64,000 nucleotides of DNA from Botryotinia globosa (GCA_014898425.1 RCSZ01000004.1:1178001-1242000); one strand, 5' to 3'; counted from the stretch's first letter, positions 36,722 to 49,108 are shown. A program made the numbers and translations. Notes: generated by a model from the sequence alone, not told the origin.

Positions 36722-37761
36722 AAAGACATAGACATATAGAAATGATATAGATACCATATACTGTTTTGAGTCTTCAACATCTTACAACGCACAAATTCTC
36801 CAAACTGAAAATCTCGTGACGTTAAAGTAAATTGCACAAATGTCTATGTCAGTGTAGCCATATTGCATCCAGGCTTTGAGAAAAATCTCGCATGTGAAGA
36901 TACCCATTTCCGCGATATCTTGGTTGGAACATTTCAAACCGGGCATAATTGCACATCTCAACCATACATGATTCCAGATTTCATACTAATGATATCCTCT
37001 CAGGGGCTCCAAGTCTTTGGCGGGGGGCAAGCAGCACTTTGAGCTTTCTGAAGCTCAAGTTTCCGAGGCTTCTTGACGTTATTAAGCTTCTGCTCTTCAG
37101 GAATAGCACGAGGAAAGTGTGGATTCGAATTTTGCAGTGGACTGTGGGATAGTTGGCATTCGAATTACTGCTTCCATCTTCTATTAGCCTTTGAATTACA
37201 GAGAAGATACAAAATCGTGTGGAATCTAGCCGGCCCATGCCCTTGCTCCCCTAATATCTGGATATCATACAGAGCCGGATCAATTTCACTGCACCTGATG
37301 CAAAATAACCCTGGCACAGAAGGTTTTTATCATCTCATTAGGTAATCCTAGCAAAGCTAAAACACAGATCTAGACACACCTAGGTAGTATTATGTTGACG
37401 CCGCATAACTGTAAACGACAAATGAAAATATGAAAACTGCTTTTCTCAGCTGATATCCCATCCACATAGAAACGGCCCATTGATACATTATTAACCCTCC
37501 TAACGTCTGATATGGAATTGGAAAATTCAGAAACTCTGCTCCTGCCAGATCACCAATCAAGTAACCCTCCATATCATTTCCTGAAGACAAAGTGAAGCGA
37601 ACAAGGAAAAACAAAGAACAGATATAACCACCAAATTGTGGGTATGTGGCATACTGCCACACACGCCAGGAAAACTCGGGTAATATACTATAGCATACTT
37701 CTTTTTCGTATCCAACCTTAGATATCTTGGTGTTTCCAAGAACCCTAGGGTAAACACTAGA
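36722..37761. other. convergent 3' flanks, no gene seen
   Basis: Lies between the stop codons of the aminotransferase (plus) and the 2EXR protein (minus). A hydrophobic minus-strand frame at 37390-37662 and another at 37557-37757 have no recognisable family. Confidence 0.45.
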
Positions 37762-39159
37762 TCACAAGAAAGGACGGCTCAACAAATAGTCGATGCCAAG
37801 CCACTTCTCATGGTTAACTCCATACTCTCCCTCACAATACTCAGCAACGAACGTATAATAGGCCTCTTCGTCTGAGATCAGTTCATCCAGCTCATTCTCG
37901 GCGAGACTCCATTCTTCTTCCGGCAAATCGTCTTCGACTAAATTAGGTATATCGTCATCGGCATCAATGTCACCAAGTTGACCAGCGACCTTAGCTGGCT
38001 TTGGGCGGTACTCCTCGCATGGGGGGTGTTGATAAGTCACACCTGGTATTTGAGGGAAATTGTTACACTCGCAACGTTGATACTGACCCATGTGTGATAG
38101 TTTACCATCACGAGCCGCTCCCACAACCGAAACGGAAGGGACTCTCCAAGTGCAAGTCAAGTCCCACTTCATGTCTGTAAAACCTCTGACGATTTCGTGA
38201 GCTCCGCAGAATGCGCAGAAAATTGGAGGATGAAGACGGATGTTTGCGGGAATGTCATGAAATGTAATTTCCCCTTTCTGATAGGGGTTAATATCTTCGA
38301 CAACCACGTACAGTCTATTCAAGGAACTGAATCTGGCGAGTACATTTGATGTAGCGTGACAGAAATATTCCATGCTGTTGGCCGAAAATCTCTCGGGTAC
38401 GTCAAAATAGATTGAGTTGACAGCTACTCTTGTAATCGATTTCAAATCCTGTCTTCCTATTCCTATCTTACCAAGCGGACCAATGCTGACATGTTCAAAC
38501 CAACCGTTCTCTTCATATTTATAGCCCGTAAGCCAGTCGGAGAAGTAGACAACATCGATATCATATCTGATGTAAATATTCGCCGGGTAGGATGGTGTTG
38601 GAAAGCACAGGTTGTAGACTTTCTGTGCAAACGATCTGGCTTCTCTATTCTAAAGAGTTGTCTTGTTAGCAACATTACTATCATGATATCACAGGAAATG
38701 AGCAGGGTATTCGATAGTCCAGATAGCAGTCCAACGCTCAGGCAACGAAATGGATTTGATTATTAGGTCATTTTTAGTGATGGATTTGTGAAATTGACGA
38801 GTACATATTCGTAATCTCAGAATTAGAATCCTGAATTGAGCTGCAGTCCGGACTATTGGAACATTGGATTAAGTCTCGCGACGAGAACTTTTCCGGATGA
38901 TAAAACACAGGATATGAAAACAGATCAAACTTACTGTGTGCAATAGAGAGGGTGGTTTAGAATGGAATGATGAGTACTTGTCCTGGTCTGGATCGTAAAT
39001 TACATCAACGATTCGAGCACCAGGTAAGGTCAATTTCCAGATCATTTCGCGTAACTCAAAGGATAGCTCCTGAAACTTCGGAAAGGTGCTAGGAATTACT
39101 GGTAGGGCCGCATTTGTTGATCCAGGTTGCATGATTCCTTGAGATGAAGAAGAACTCAT
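37762..39159 (-). CDS. 2EXR-domain protein
   Basis: Two exons: 39159-38935 and 38649-37762, giving 370 aa. The 2EXR domain begins FPKFQELSFELREMIWKLTL and continues PGARIVDVIYD; the intron joins PPSLLHT to NREARSFAQKVY, the usual LLxxNREAR continuation. The intron is 285 nt with donor GTAAGT and branch TTGCTAAC near the acceptor, four to five times the local norm. The remainder has an FDVPERFSANSMEYFCHA segment, a possible metal site (CAFCGAHE, CECNNF, HPPCEEY) and an acidic C-terminus. 2EXR proteins are very numerous in Leotiomycetes and related fungi; their function is unknown, though the motif is F-box-like in pattern. The gene shares a 695-bp promoter region with the divergent zinc-knuckle gene. 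Confidence 0.82.
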
Positions 39160-39854
39160 TGTCGCCTATGTAGAGCAAGATGAGGACTAAGATTGATGTG
39201 TTGAAGAAAAGAAAGTATTCGTCTGTGGTTGTAATTGTAAAATTGGTCGTAAAATCCACGATCTACAATGAGAAGGGTATCAGTAGATATTGCTAGCAAA
39301 TGAAATGTTATTTCAAACCTTTACTTGCAGAGAGGAATGACCAAAAGACACCAGCAGTACTGTGTAGTGTTGGATGAGATATTCTCAGTCTCATGTGTGA
39401 GATAATAGCTCAGACGTTGTTTACCTGAGAAGAAGGTTGCAATATGCTTCAAGTGGTGTAGGTAGGGAGGACTGTCGTTGAACCTTCTTTATCATGTATA
39501 GAATAAGATAGATTGCGTCTTTGTACTCTTGGTATAATATGTCCAATTAGAGTATGATATTCTTCAGATGAAACATAAAAGTCTCAAGCTAAAGTCTGAG
39601 ATGATATTTTGACTGGGAGATGGTTGTCAACTGCTTGTTCTCCAAACCTTTTTTGTTTATCGGGAGAATCCGATAAGGTGATCAAGTCAACCTCGAACAC
39701 ATAAGCAATCCCCAATCAAAGTATATGGACTCGAGGAGAGAAGGAGCATTAGGTCCGTGCGGCATCAAAGAACAAACAACAACTTCCTTTTCCTAAAAAC
39801 CTTCAACTTCAATCCATTTTTACCTTTTTCAATTATCAACTTCTACATCTCGAG
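39160..39854. promoter_or_regulatory. divergent promoter region
   Basis: Between the starts of the 2EXR gene (minus) and the zinc-knuckle gene (plus). The zinc-knuckle side ends in a pyrimidine-rich leader (CAACTTCAATCC, TTTTTACC). No frame of note. Confidence 0.5.
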
Positions 39855-41883
39855 ATGGTTTCTAGAAAAGAAAGTCGACATGAAAGTGCATGGGAGGAAG
39901 AAGCTTTGTTAGAGCTTCTCTTTAGAGCCCCAAATTTGGTAACTGATGATGATCTACTAAACATATCTTTGAGCAACTTAGCTAAGAATGTGAACGATGA
40001 ATCACCAGCTTCTGTGATCATGACAATCTATTGTCGGTGGCTCGAAGTCCAGCGTCGAAGCCCATTACAACTATTTAAAGCTTGGCCAAACACGATCAAA
40101 CAGTGGGTGGAATCATTGGAGCACCGTGGAGTTGACAAGGAAGCAGTGATCGCACACGTTATAGATTGGAAGAAAGCGAACGGTCCTTCCACGCCCAATG
40201 GCCCGAAAGGACGGATTGAGGAAAAGCACCTTCCTTCCGTTGATGAGATTGAAAAGGTGTTTTGTGAAAAACGCGGCTTAAACAAAGATAAACCTTCGGA
40301 AAAAGGATACTCTGACAGAGGTGAGTATCGATCGGGCAAGCCCTCAAGTAAATCGGATTCCGGAGATAGTCGTTCAGAGTATGTCCCACCGAGTTATATC
40401 TGCAATCGATGCGGGAAGAATGGTATGAGCCCCTTTCGTGATACACTCTCATCATAAATGTCTTCATCTCTATCACGGGAATCGCATACTAAAGCAATTA
40501 ATGACCACTAACATTGAATAGGCCACTTGGTCAAACAATGTCCAACAAATATGGTGAATAATCATTATTAAAGTACATTGCGTAAGATTGCTGATAGATT
40601 TTCAGGATCCTGCTTTTGACAAAAAGCCACCGGGGTCATATAAATGCTCGATTTGTAACAAATTCGGAAAGCACTGGTATTCCCTATGCCCAGAGAACAC
40701 AAGAAAAGACTCGATCACCCAAAAACGTCTGGTTTGCGGGATGAAAGCCAAAACCCAACAAAGAACCTTGGATAAGAAAGATGACTGGAATACGAAACGA
40801 GAGGGAATGTCAACATCAAACAATTTCAGAATCAAAGGCGCGGAGCGGGATTCGAGGCATTGGCGAGGTGGAGACCTGGAGAGATTTGAAAAATCAGGTT
40901 CTTCTCAACCAGAACAAGCAATGGCTTTGGATCACAATATCGACCGAGAGCCAGGTTTGCCAACTCGTAACAGCATGCTTGAGCAACTTGCCGATATCGA
41001 GGAACGCATACACAGAGCCTCCGTGGCCATGGCAGAAGATACCGGGATGTCAATGGAAGGTGTAGCAGGAGTGACCGGTGTGTCGATCTCCAATGTGGCT
41101 TCTACCATCATGGCAGCTAATCGCAAGCGTGCTCGCTCCATGGAAATGAATGATATTGGTTACAAGGAGCATCAACGTATCATCAGGCAAAAAACTGGAT
41201 ATGATGATAGAGAAGAGCTAATGCATGGTGTTGATGACACGAGATCCCTACATTTAGACGCTGAAAGACACGACGCAGATGCAAGGGGAATTCTCAAGGA
41301 AACGGATCCCTATACCACAGAATTTGAGTTAAGCCAAAGACTTCTAATCAGAAACTCGACAAATTCAACCGAACATTCTGTGCAAAGCCCACTCTCTGAT
41401 ATGAACATGCGCCCACGAGAGGTTTCGCCTATGGATACTTCTAGCGAAGACGACATCCGAACTCCTATGGATGATATGGAAACAGGGTGTGACTCGCCAC
41501 GAGTTCGTTCAGAGACACCAGAGAAAATCTATTCCGATTTTGTTAAGAGCTTGATTGCAATTCGAACAGAAGGTCAAATTGTAAACCTGAGAAGAAGACG
41601 TCGTATGGCGGTAGAGTTGTGGGATGATGATGACCACCGTCGCATGGAGGAGTTGGATGGTCCAACAACGTAAGTTGCATACCTGTTGTCCAAACGAGGG
41701 TATAAGATATCTATATTAACAATCGTCAGATCCCCACAAAGCTCTTCTCCATTGTCTTCCGCTTCATCAATACACTCAGGTCATACACTCGATCATTCAC
41801 CTGGCCGAGTTTCAAGTGAGATTCCTTGCTTCATTCTTGACAAAAATACGTCGACCTCCCCAGGTTCCGATATCGAGATGTAA
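39855..41883 (+). CDS. CCHC zinc-knuckle protein of unknown function
   Basis: Four exons: 39855-40422, 40522-40553 (32 nt), 40606-41669 and 41730-41883, giving 605 aa. The N-terminal third is helical (WEEEALLELLFRAPNLVTDD, then IKQWVESLEHRGVDKEAVIA). The middle holds a zinc knuckle rebuilt across exons 1-2, CNRCGKNGHLVKQC (C-x2-C-x4-H-x4-C), and a second Cys/His cluster CSICNKFGKHWYSLC. Exon 2 alone encodes the second half of the first knuckle. The C-terminal half is polar, with ATGMSMEGVAGVTGVSISNV and many Ser/Thr-Pro sites (SPMDTSSEDDIRTPMDD). Knuckles of this type bind single-stranded RNA; the knuckle pair after a helical domain is reminiscent of Mpe1/RBBP6 or Air proteins, but no RING or ubiquitin-like domain is visible. 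Function is open. Confidence 0.78.
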
Positions 41884-42408
41884 GAGTAAAGATCCGAGGA
41901 CTATGAACATGTTAATGACGATTAAACCTTGACGGATGCTGCGGACAACCAATGGTTGTAACGATAGCTGTTTTTATATGAAGGTGGCTTTGAAAATGTA
42001 TACTACGGCGGATGTTGAAAATAACATAAGCAGCTACTTTGCAAAATCTGGGCCGTTCATTACACAGACTCTGACAATCATTTTGCTTCTAAAGTAGCTC
42101 TTTGAAATTTCTGTTGTGTGAAAGTTGGTAATTAGGAGATATGGTACACTCCAGATAGATGACAAGAGAAGAGCGGTTTAGCTTGCTATTTGTGCAAGGA
42201 GAGAAACATATGAATCACAGTACCTCAATAATGGTGCCACTCGCGTGACAAATCTAGGGTTTGACGGTAACTTCGCCTTGCGCCAGTTTTTATGCCTGCA
42301 GTTGAACTCCTAAACTCCTAGCTTTCCCTTTGGTATCGACTGCTACTAGCTACTTACTGCCATTACTGTTGGCTAATTTTAGTAGACCAGCCTCTTATGT
42401 TTCCGCAA
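41884..42408. other. convergent 3' flanks
   Basis: Between the stop codons of the zinc-knuckle gene (plus) and the AP-2 sigma gene (minus). Nothing gene-like; the plus-strand frame starting at 42330 is antisense to the AP-2 sigma last exon. Confidence 0.6.
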
Positions 42409-43060
42409 TCATTCCAATTTATCCAGATGTTCCAACCTCGTCAAAACAACTTGTTTACTCGTCTCCTCAATTTCCCCAGCCAAAAATACTTCATCTAATA
42501 TGGCGTACACCTATCATCGCGAAAATCAGCACCATTCCATTCCCCTTTCATCTCCTCCTTGCACTCTCTAATCCGAAATAATTCCCTCAGAGGGGAAACA
42601 TACTTTATAAAAATTAAAGACCAAATCCAATTCACACACGTTCCCAAAAAAGCTATCCAGCACCTCGACAAAAAAGTGTATGGCCTCTAGATATGCCAAC
42701 TCATTATCATTCGCATCGACGCACGCGCAGAAGAACAGTCCCGCATAGCGGCGATACACAATTTTATTATTGCGAAACTCGACGAAATTCGATTGGTATT
42801 TTTGATCGCGGGGCGCTACGAGTCGATGCACCTGGTGCATTGTTAGATTGATGTTGGGAAATAGGGGGGTGAATGAATGTACTTCGCCCTTGAGCTTGAT
42901 CTTCTCTTCATCGTTGTACGGAGCGTACCATTTCGCGAGCCGTGTTTTACCCCTATGTGTAATGGAACAATTGGTTAGAGATGGGCAGGGAGAGAATTGG
43001 ATACTGGGGGATGGGAAGTACTTACTGGCGGTTTTGTATTAGGATGAAGGAGAGAACCAT
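42409..43060 (-). CDS. APS2: AP-2 complex sigma subunit (clathrin adaptor small chain)
   Basis: Four exons: 43060-43026, 42952-42883, 42831-42604 and 42510-42409, giving 144 aa, the normal length. Phases close at all three introns. The protein starts [20 protein letters not shown] and contains [67 protein letters not shown] and [10 protein letters not shown], ending [11 protein letters not shown]. This is a textbook longin-fold sigma-2 adaptin. It is the small chain of the plasma-membrane AP-2 adaptor that links dileucine cargo to clathrin in endocytosis. Only exon 3 forms a long open frame, so the rest is recovered by splicing. The symbol follows yeast. Confidence 0.96.
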
Positions 43061-46000
43061 TGTGTAGATGGTTGTGGAGCTTGGAAGGGGAGATGGTGAT
43101 GAGGTGAGGTTATGGGAGGTCCGGATATTACGGTGGCCGAGATGTGATCATGGGGCAGGTTTAGTGTAGTTTGAGAGTCAAACGAGATATACAATAGTTT
43201 ACGAACATCACTAGAAATGCGTTCTACAATAGTGTTCCATTCGATTTGGGTTAAATTTACAGTATGGGTCATTCATGAATAATATTTTACTTGCAACCTG
43301 TTACGATCTGAAACGATCGATATTCAAACTCAATTTTGCACAATTGGTTGGGAATGAATATATAGCCCCTTTTTGATCATTCTTGAGTTGGATTCATTGC
43401 GGACTGTTTTACAAAGCAGTTATGAAATTGACTCTTGGACTTACATAGGTATTTTTTCCTTATTATTTAAATACCTATGTTGATGAAACTGAATTGTTCA
43501 CTATAGCATCCAAAATGATAAGTGTTGCTTCAAACAAGAGTTGCAAATAATTTGCTCCAACCATAGCAGGTTACTTGGACTAGATGGCGTTGAGTAGACG
43601 CTAAATTCTGCTGGATTATAACGGCCTTCGTTCTCTCATACATTTCGTTTCTATTCCGGCTATTCCGCTCTGCGTCTTTGGAGGATGAAATTGGCTTTTC
43701 TCTAACGACAGAGATATCTCATCGCAAGTTGCCCGAGTCTGGCATGAGCATGGCTCTCTCACTCTCACAAACACACACAATTCCAGGTTTGCACTGCAAG
43801 CTCTCAAGTGTTCTTGCAGGTGTCTAGCTTTCTGAGCCTTTGCATGGCATTGATCGCGAGGTGATTCATACTCTAAGCTCTGCCACTCTCATCATAGTAA
43901 ATCTCATCGAAATCTATTGCGTCGTCAGACTCTCAAGAAATCCATTGATCACACTTTTCAAGCACTTTGAAGCACAAATCCTACGTAGCCCAAAATCCGG
44001 TGACATATTTTCAATACTTGTGCTCAGCTCTTTCAAAGCGCACTTGATGGCAGCCGCTTGGATTATACGCTTTACTTCATCTAGAAGTAGAGTAGATTAT
44101 AAATTTCTAGAAATCCATCCCACTCTTGCTGACCAAGACATTTCAGAGACTCAATGGGAGCTTCAAACATATTTCTTTAGCAAAATATGATCCCACTGTG
44201 CCTCCCAGAAAGAGTCAATTTTCACTGATCACTTATACGTTCTCAATCAAACCCCCTCTTCTCCTTAACCACGCAAGTCCAACATTCGTACCTCTGAACT
44301 TTCTAATATAAAACTACGAGTTCCACTATGAGGATAGGAAAGCTCTTTGAGAAGTCGTGTAGTAATCCCAGATTGTATTTTGCTTCCTTAGCGATAGTGT
44401 CAATTATGAATTAGATTATGGAACCAAGCTCCCTCGAATTCCTCGTCTGGATATTTTGAATGTTTGCATCGTCCACACACGTATCAGCTCACTCAATATA
44501 GCTCTCAGTGTTCTTGTCCATGGTCACCTAAAATAACCAGTCATCAATAATGGTGCTTCACAAGATTTTAAAGGATTTCTTTTGAAGCAAATTGTTCAAC
44601 TATGCCATGGGTCATTATCCCCAACGACGTCAGCATCCCCAAATACAATAAACACCCAAGATATTCCACAGAAGAAAACAACAAGCAAGCCATTTCCTAC
44701 GCTACCATTGTCACAGAACCTTCCCCTCTTTTCTCCTGGGAGGCTCACCTCCAAACATTCCACCAGCTCACATAAGATACAAACCCGTAAAATCATTCAC
44801 CCTCTGCCCTCCAACTACCTACCCACCTCACATAGACACATCATCTCACCTTCTCTTCCAATCTTCCACCCTTCCACGCATATGCTCAACCCCCATACCG
44901 TACACTCATTTACCATCATAGGTAGCTACCAGACAAAGTATACATAGACAGTATGTATATATACATATATCATCACCACCTTCAACATCAACCCCAATTC
45001 CCTAGTCCAAACACACACAGCAACCTGAACCTCCTAACTACTAACTAATAACCCTCAACATCCATCCATCATGACGACATCTCATCTCCACAAGATCACT
45101 ACTAGTACCACGGTATGCTCATCTAGATTTTCTTGTCCATGTACATACATATAAATACCCAACTATATCCCTCCAGAATCTCCTAACGAAATCGAAAAGT
45201 CCAATATAAGGATGTGATGAATATAATATACCTACACATCCAACAATCGAATATCCAGAATCACCCCAAAAATCAACAATCTACGCCGCACCACCACAAA
45301 TCCCCCATCCCTATTTCCATATACCACACATTCCAAAACCAGCAGACAAACTCACTTAGTTCATCATATCATCATATCATCATACCCTCATAACCTCCAT
45401 ACCGTCTACATATCACACATCACATATCCACAAACTGCACTCCAAACAATTCCAGACCACTCCGAATCAAACCATCCTCATCACCCTCATCACCCTCTCA
45501 CAAACTAAACTAAACACTTACTAAACATCCTCCTATATAATACCCCTTCCCCCCTTCCCCCCAAAACCCAAACCCAAACCCAAACCCCCCAATAACTTCC
45601 CTCTCCTCTCCTATATCCCATATATAAAATACTCAATAAACCTACCCATCTACCCACCTACCCATCTACCCACCTACCCATACCTACCGACCTACCCATA
45701 CAAACCTTCCAACCTTCCAACCTTCCAACCTTCCAACCTTCCAACCTTCCAACCTTCCAACCTTCCAACCTTCCAACCTTCCAACCTTCCAACCTTCCAA
45801 CCTTCCAACCTTCCAACCTTCCAACCTTCCAACCTTCCAACCTTCCAACCTTCCAACCTTCCAACCACTCACCGAATCACCCTAATATATACAGCCATCT
45901 CCAAAACCATCTCCAAATCTATCCATCATCTAATCCCCATCTAATCCCCTAATCCCCATCTACTCAATAATGATATTATATTATACTATATTACACCGTA

Positions 46001-46859
46001 GCATATCATACCATTCAATCCCTCCATCAACCCCCCCCCCCCCCCTCCAAACTCATCAGGTTTCGAGAATTTCAGATCCTGAAACTCTCTCTAATGAAGC
46101 GTTCGTGCCTAGCTACCTACCTGAATATCCATAATGTAAGATAAGGTGAGGTTTCGCTTACCAGAAAAGCAAAGGAGAGAACGTATCATGAATCATGATA
46201 TCAGGATTAGGGCAGTTTAGGCGCTAGATTATTGTTCACTAACCGGCAACAAAACGAGTAAAGGTATGCGAGCTCGTGAACATATCAATATATAAACCCT
46301 AAGCCTCATTCAAACCTCGAAACTACTTCAATACAGAATCAGACACACTCATATCAAGATTTGAAGAAAAAAAAATCATTTTAATTTGGAAACACGCAAA
46401 AAGAACTGTAATGCCCTTCCTATGTCCGTGAAAAACGCAAACGCTCCTTATAAAATATCATCAATAACCGTAACGTCATTCCTACCTACCCATTCCACTC
46501 CATCCCATCCATCCATCCATTAGAAGATACCCACTTGGAACCAACCAAAAGGCAGCGACCGACAGAACTAAAGAAGTCGCACAACTAAATAAAAAAGTGA
46601 GAGAAAAAGCTTCACAGACAACAAAGTTTGCCATGTATTACGTGCTAGTCCCCGTATTTCCTTCACCGAATCTCGTAATATGGTAATCGTCGTATTCATA
46701 TCAATCAGCGTGATTCTTGCTGACTCCTTGTGTTCTCTCAGCTAATATCATGATATAACTTTTTGCTTTTGTATTTCGACCCCTCAACGAATATATTGAC
46801 CTCTCTCATGAGAGTTGTGAGGAGTCTCCTTTCCACGATGTGTTGCATTTGTGCTCAAT
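43061..46859. other. 3.8 kb gene-poor, repeat-rich gap
   Basis: The left end is the AP-2 sigma promoter. From about 44580 to 46060 the plus strand is strikingly poor in G, with long C/T/A stretches, CCATC and ACCCA repeats, a 20-copy octamer array (listed separately) and a C15 homopolymer at about 46031. The frame at 43840-44190 is not recognisable. The right end is the 3' flank of the reticulon gene. Confidence 0.5.
45705..45864. repeat. 20 perfect copies of the octamer CCTTCCAA
   Basis: Units are identical from start to end with no interruption. It is preceded by CTACCCA-type repeats (45645-45700). Because 8 is not a multiple of 3, the array reads as a 24-nt/8-residue period in every frame, which creates false long frames on the minus strand. 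Confidence 0.97.
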
Positions 46860-48137
46860 TTATGCAGCAATGAGTGGCTCCTCCTCAGCAGCAATTCCGG
46901 ATTTGAACTCCTCCTTTGGTGCGGTTGGGAAATCTTCCTCCTTGATACCGTTGGTCTTGGCAGTTGGGGAGGCAACTCTGCTGGCTTCTGGAGATCCAGA
47001 GCGGCTTCTAGCACTTCCGATCATTTCTTGTGCCTTGTGAGCATACTCTCCAGCATATTGCTTGGTGGTCTCGGCAACGTGAGAAGCGTGTTGACTAGCA
47101 AGTTGCTTGACTTGTTCGGTTTGTTGGTTGACAATGCTCGAGATTTGAGCGAGAGTGTTGTCAATAAGCTCCTTGTTGGTCTTGTAAACAAGTGGAGAGA
47201 TGAAGAGAACTGAAGTAGCGATGAGAGTGAGACCCCAAAATGGAATGAGCTTAATCAAGTAGTAGGAAATGAAAGATCCAATCAAGGCCTGTTCAAGTCA
47301 GTACTTCATATTTCATGCCAAGGAATTCGAGGATTTCTTACAGTGAGAGAAACAAATACATTCTCGGCAAAGAGAACACGCTGTGACTCGATGACGAAGA
47401 AGTTGATAAGTTCATGGACATCGCCGAGTACGCCATCGAGAGTCTCTTTCGAAACTGTGTAATACTTCTTTGGTCTGAATTGAGAGGTGAGTCCATGCGA
47501 GAAAGCTAGCTTTCCGAGACCTTCTGCGAGAACAGTCACAAACAAAGTCATATATGTAATCTTGAATGAATATCGGAGGATGTCAAGATATCTGGCGGCG
47601 AAGATGAATGCAACGGTAGAGAAGTATGCAATTCCAGATGCACGAGGATTCTCCCACGATAACAAGTTGTAGAAGAAGGAATGGTAGTGTGTGAGTTGTT
47701 GACCGGTAGCTGTTTGTGTGGTAGGGGTGGTTCGAGAGCTTGCGAGGTTGGAAAACTCGGCTTGAGTCTTTTGATGTTGGTCTCGTACATTATCTGCCAT
47801 TGGGCCTGCGGAGAAATTGTCAGTATTATGCATTTGAAGAATATGTCATGGGAAATTCTCGTACCGTTCACAACACTTTGAGCGAGGGGGTGATTTCCAA
47901 CCGCGTTGGCAGCTGCAGATGCATCTAAATTGATTGATGAGTTTATTTCCTGTATTGATCTCATTGTGCGACGTTTTGAACTATTTCATTATTAGCGATG
48001 TAGACTTTGGTGAGGTATTCGATAGATGGAGAGATGTAGCTTACCTTACTGTCATAAACTGTATTCTTTGCGTTCTCCATTGTGCTGGTCGTCCCTTCAG
48101 TGGAAGTTGCACTGGCGTTGGAAGGAAAATCCGACAT
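46860..48137 (-). CDS. RTN1: reticulon-like ER membrane protein
   Basis: Four exons: 48137 to about 48045 or 48050, then one beginning at 47949 or 47924 and ending 47865, then 47805-47342 and 47288-46860; 346 or 356 aa depending on the first intron. Both versions of intron 1 (donor GTAAGC with acceptor ATACAG, or GTAAGG with TTTAG) keep frame. The reticulon homology domain starts SFFYNLLSWENPRASGIAYF, with hydrophobic hairpins (GIAYFSTVAFIFAARYLDIL; YMTLFVTVLAEGLG) and, after the last intron, ALIGSFISYYLIKLIPFWGL and TLIATSVLFISPLVY. An amphipathic Gln/Ser-rich tail follows (HASHVAETTKQYAGEYAHKA). Reticulons bend and stabilise tubular endoplasmic reticulum. The leader upstream carries a GGTA microsatellite. 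The symbol follows yeast Rtn1. Confidence 0.9.
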
Positions 48138-48357
48138 AATATGTATAGAAATTGATGGTTGTGTGTGGAAGAAGGGAAAGAGTCGAGGAAGCTTGTGATG
48201 ATGATAAGCTTGTGATGGAAAGGTGGTTGATTTTTGTTAGACGATGCGATGTATTCTGTGGTTGTTGTTGTTATGGAGGTGGGTGTATGTGTATCCTTTG
48301 AATCCTTTGAAGTTGTATCTGGCAAAGGCTTTGTGTTTCAAAGGAATCCCAAGTAGT

Positions 48358-48403
48358 AGGTAGGTAGGTAGGTAGGTAGGTAGGTAGGTAGGTAGGTAGG
48401 TAG
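48358..48403. repeat. (GGTA)n microsatellite upstream of reticulon gene
   Basis: About eleven GGTA units, roughly 220 bp before the reticulon start codon and so likely in its promoter or leader. Confidence 0.95.
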
Positions 48404-48731
48404 GAGAATTGAATTGCAATTATGACGAAAGCTGGCAAGAAGAAGTCGGATGGATTCTTTTGTCCCTTTCTTTCTGGCCTACGAAAAGCTGCAGTAGTGG
48501 GTTGAGAAATGGGAAGAAATGGGAAGAAAGTGGAGTTTCATTCAATATGGTCGGTCGCACTTGCACAAGCCAAACAAGTTGTCTTGTAATCGAGGGCAGA
48601 GCTTGATGTGGATGTATTTTTGGTTCTAGTGAGAGCCAATGGGGTTTAGCGTAGAATGAAGCACGCGAGCAATCCTGTTCTTTTGTCTTTTGCCTTTTGC
48701 CATGGGAATTACCTACCGGGTCGGTACCTGG

Positions 48732-48837
48732 GTACGGAGTAGGCATGGGAGTAGGTACGGAGTAGGCATGGGAGTAGGTACGGAGTAGGCATGGGAGTAG
48801 GTACGGAGTAGGCATGAGGTGGGAGTAGGTACGGAGC
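48732..48837. repeat. 23-bp minisatellite, about 4.5 copies
   Basis: Units of GTACGGAGTAGGCATGGGAG plus TAG begin at 48732, 48755, 48778 and 48801; the fourth has a small insertion and a partial fifth begins at 48829. Confidence 0.93.
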
Positions 48838-48866
48838 AGTGGAGGTACTTGATTCTACACGGGAGA

Positions 48867-48929
48867 GTGAATGTAGGGAGTGAATGTAGGGAGTGAATGT
48901 AGGGAGTGAATGTAGGGAGTGAATGTAGG
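48867..48929. repeat. 13-bp minisatellite (GTGAATGTAGGGA), about 5 copies
   Basis: Perfect 13-mers in tandem, 30 bp after the 23-bp array, followed by GTAGTAG trinucleotide-like repeats to about 48950. Confidence 0.93.
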
Positions 48930-49108
48930 TAGTAGGTAGTAGGTAGTAGACATTGGTCATAATCACTGGTGTCACTCACTGACTGACTGGTCATTGAATT
49001 GTTTCCTAAGAATGGAACCCCAGGGCACGTCATAATCCAAGCGCCACACTAGAAAATCTGGTACGCACGGTTACAGACTGATTATTACTCTGCCCGTGTC
49101 TGCAGGTG

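Noticed and set aside
37390..37757. Two hydrophobic minus-strand frames after the 2EXR gene
   Set aside because: Composition suggests membrane segments but no family pattern, and both lie in a short convergent 3' region.
43840..44190. 116-codon plus-strand frame
   Set aside because: No recognisable domain, no splice partners, and it sits in gene-poor sequence; could not be supported.
45705..45864. CRISPR-like array
   Set aside because: Units are contiguous octamers without spacers, and the window is eukaryotic.
45658..45872. Minus-strand frames encoding repeated GWKVGRLE
   Set aside because: Produced entirely by the CCTTCCAA octamer array, which stays open in all minus frames; no flanking coding sequence.
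48041..48325. Minus-strand 94-codon frame overlapping the reticulon start
   Set aside because: Different phase from the reticulon exon 1 and rich in Thr/Asn/His from short repeats; best explained as promoter and leader sequence.
48709..49033. Minus-strand frames of YLLPCLLRTYSHAYSVP repeats
   Set aside because: Translation of the 23-bp and 13-bp minisatellites; no start context or family features.
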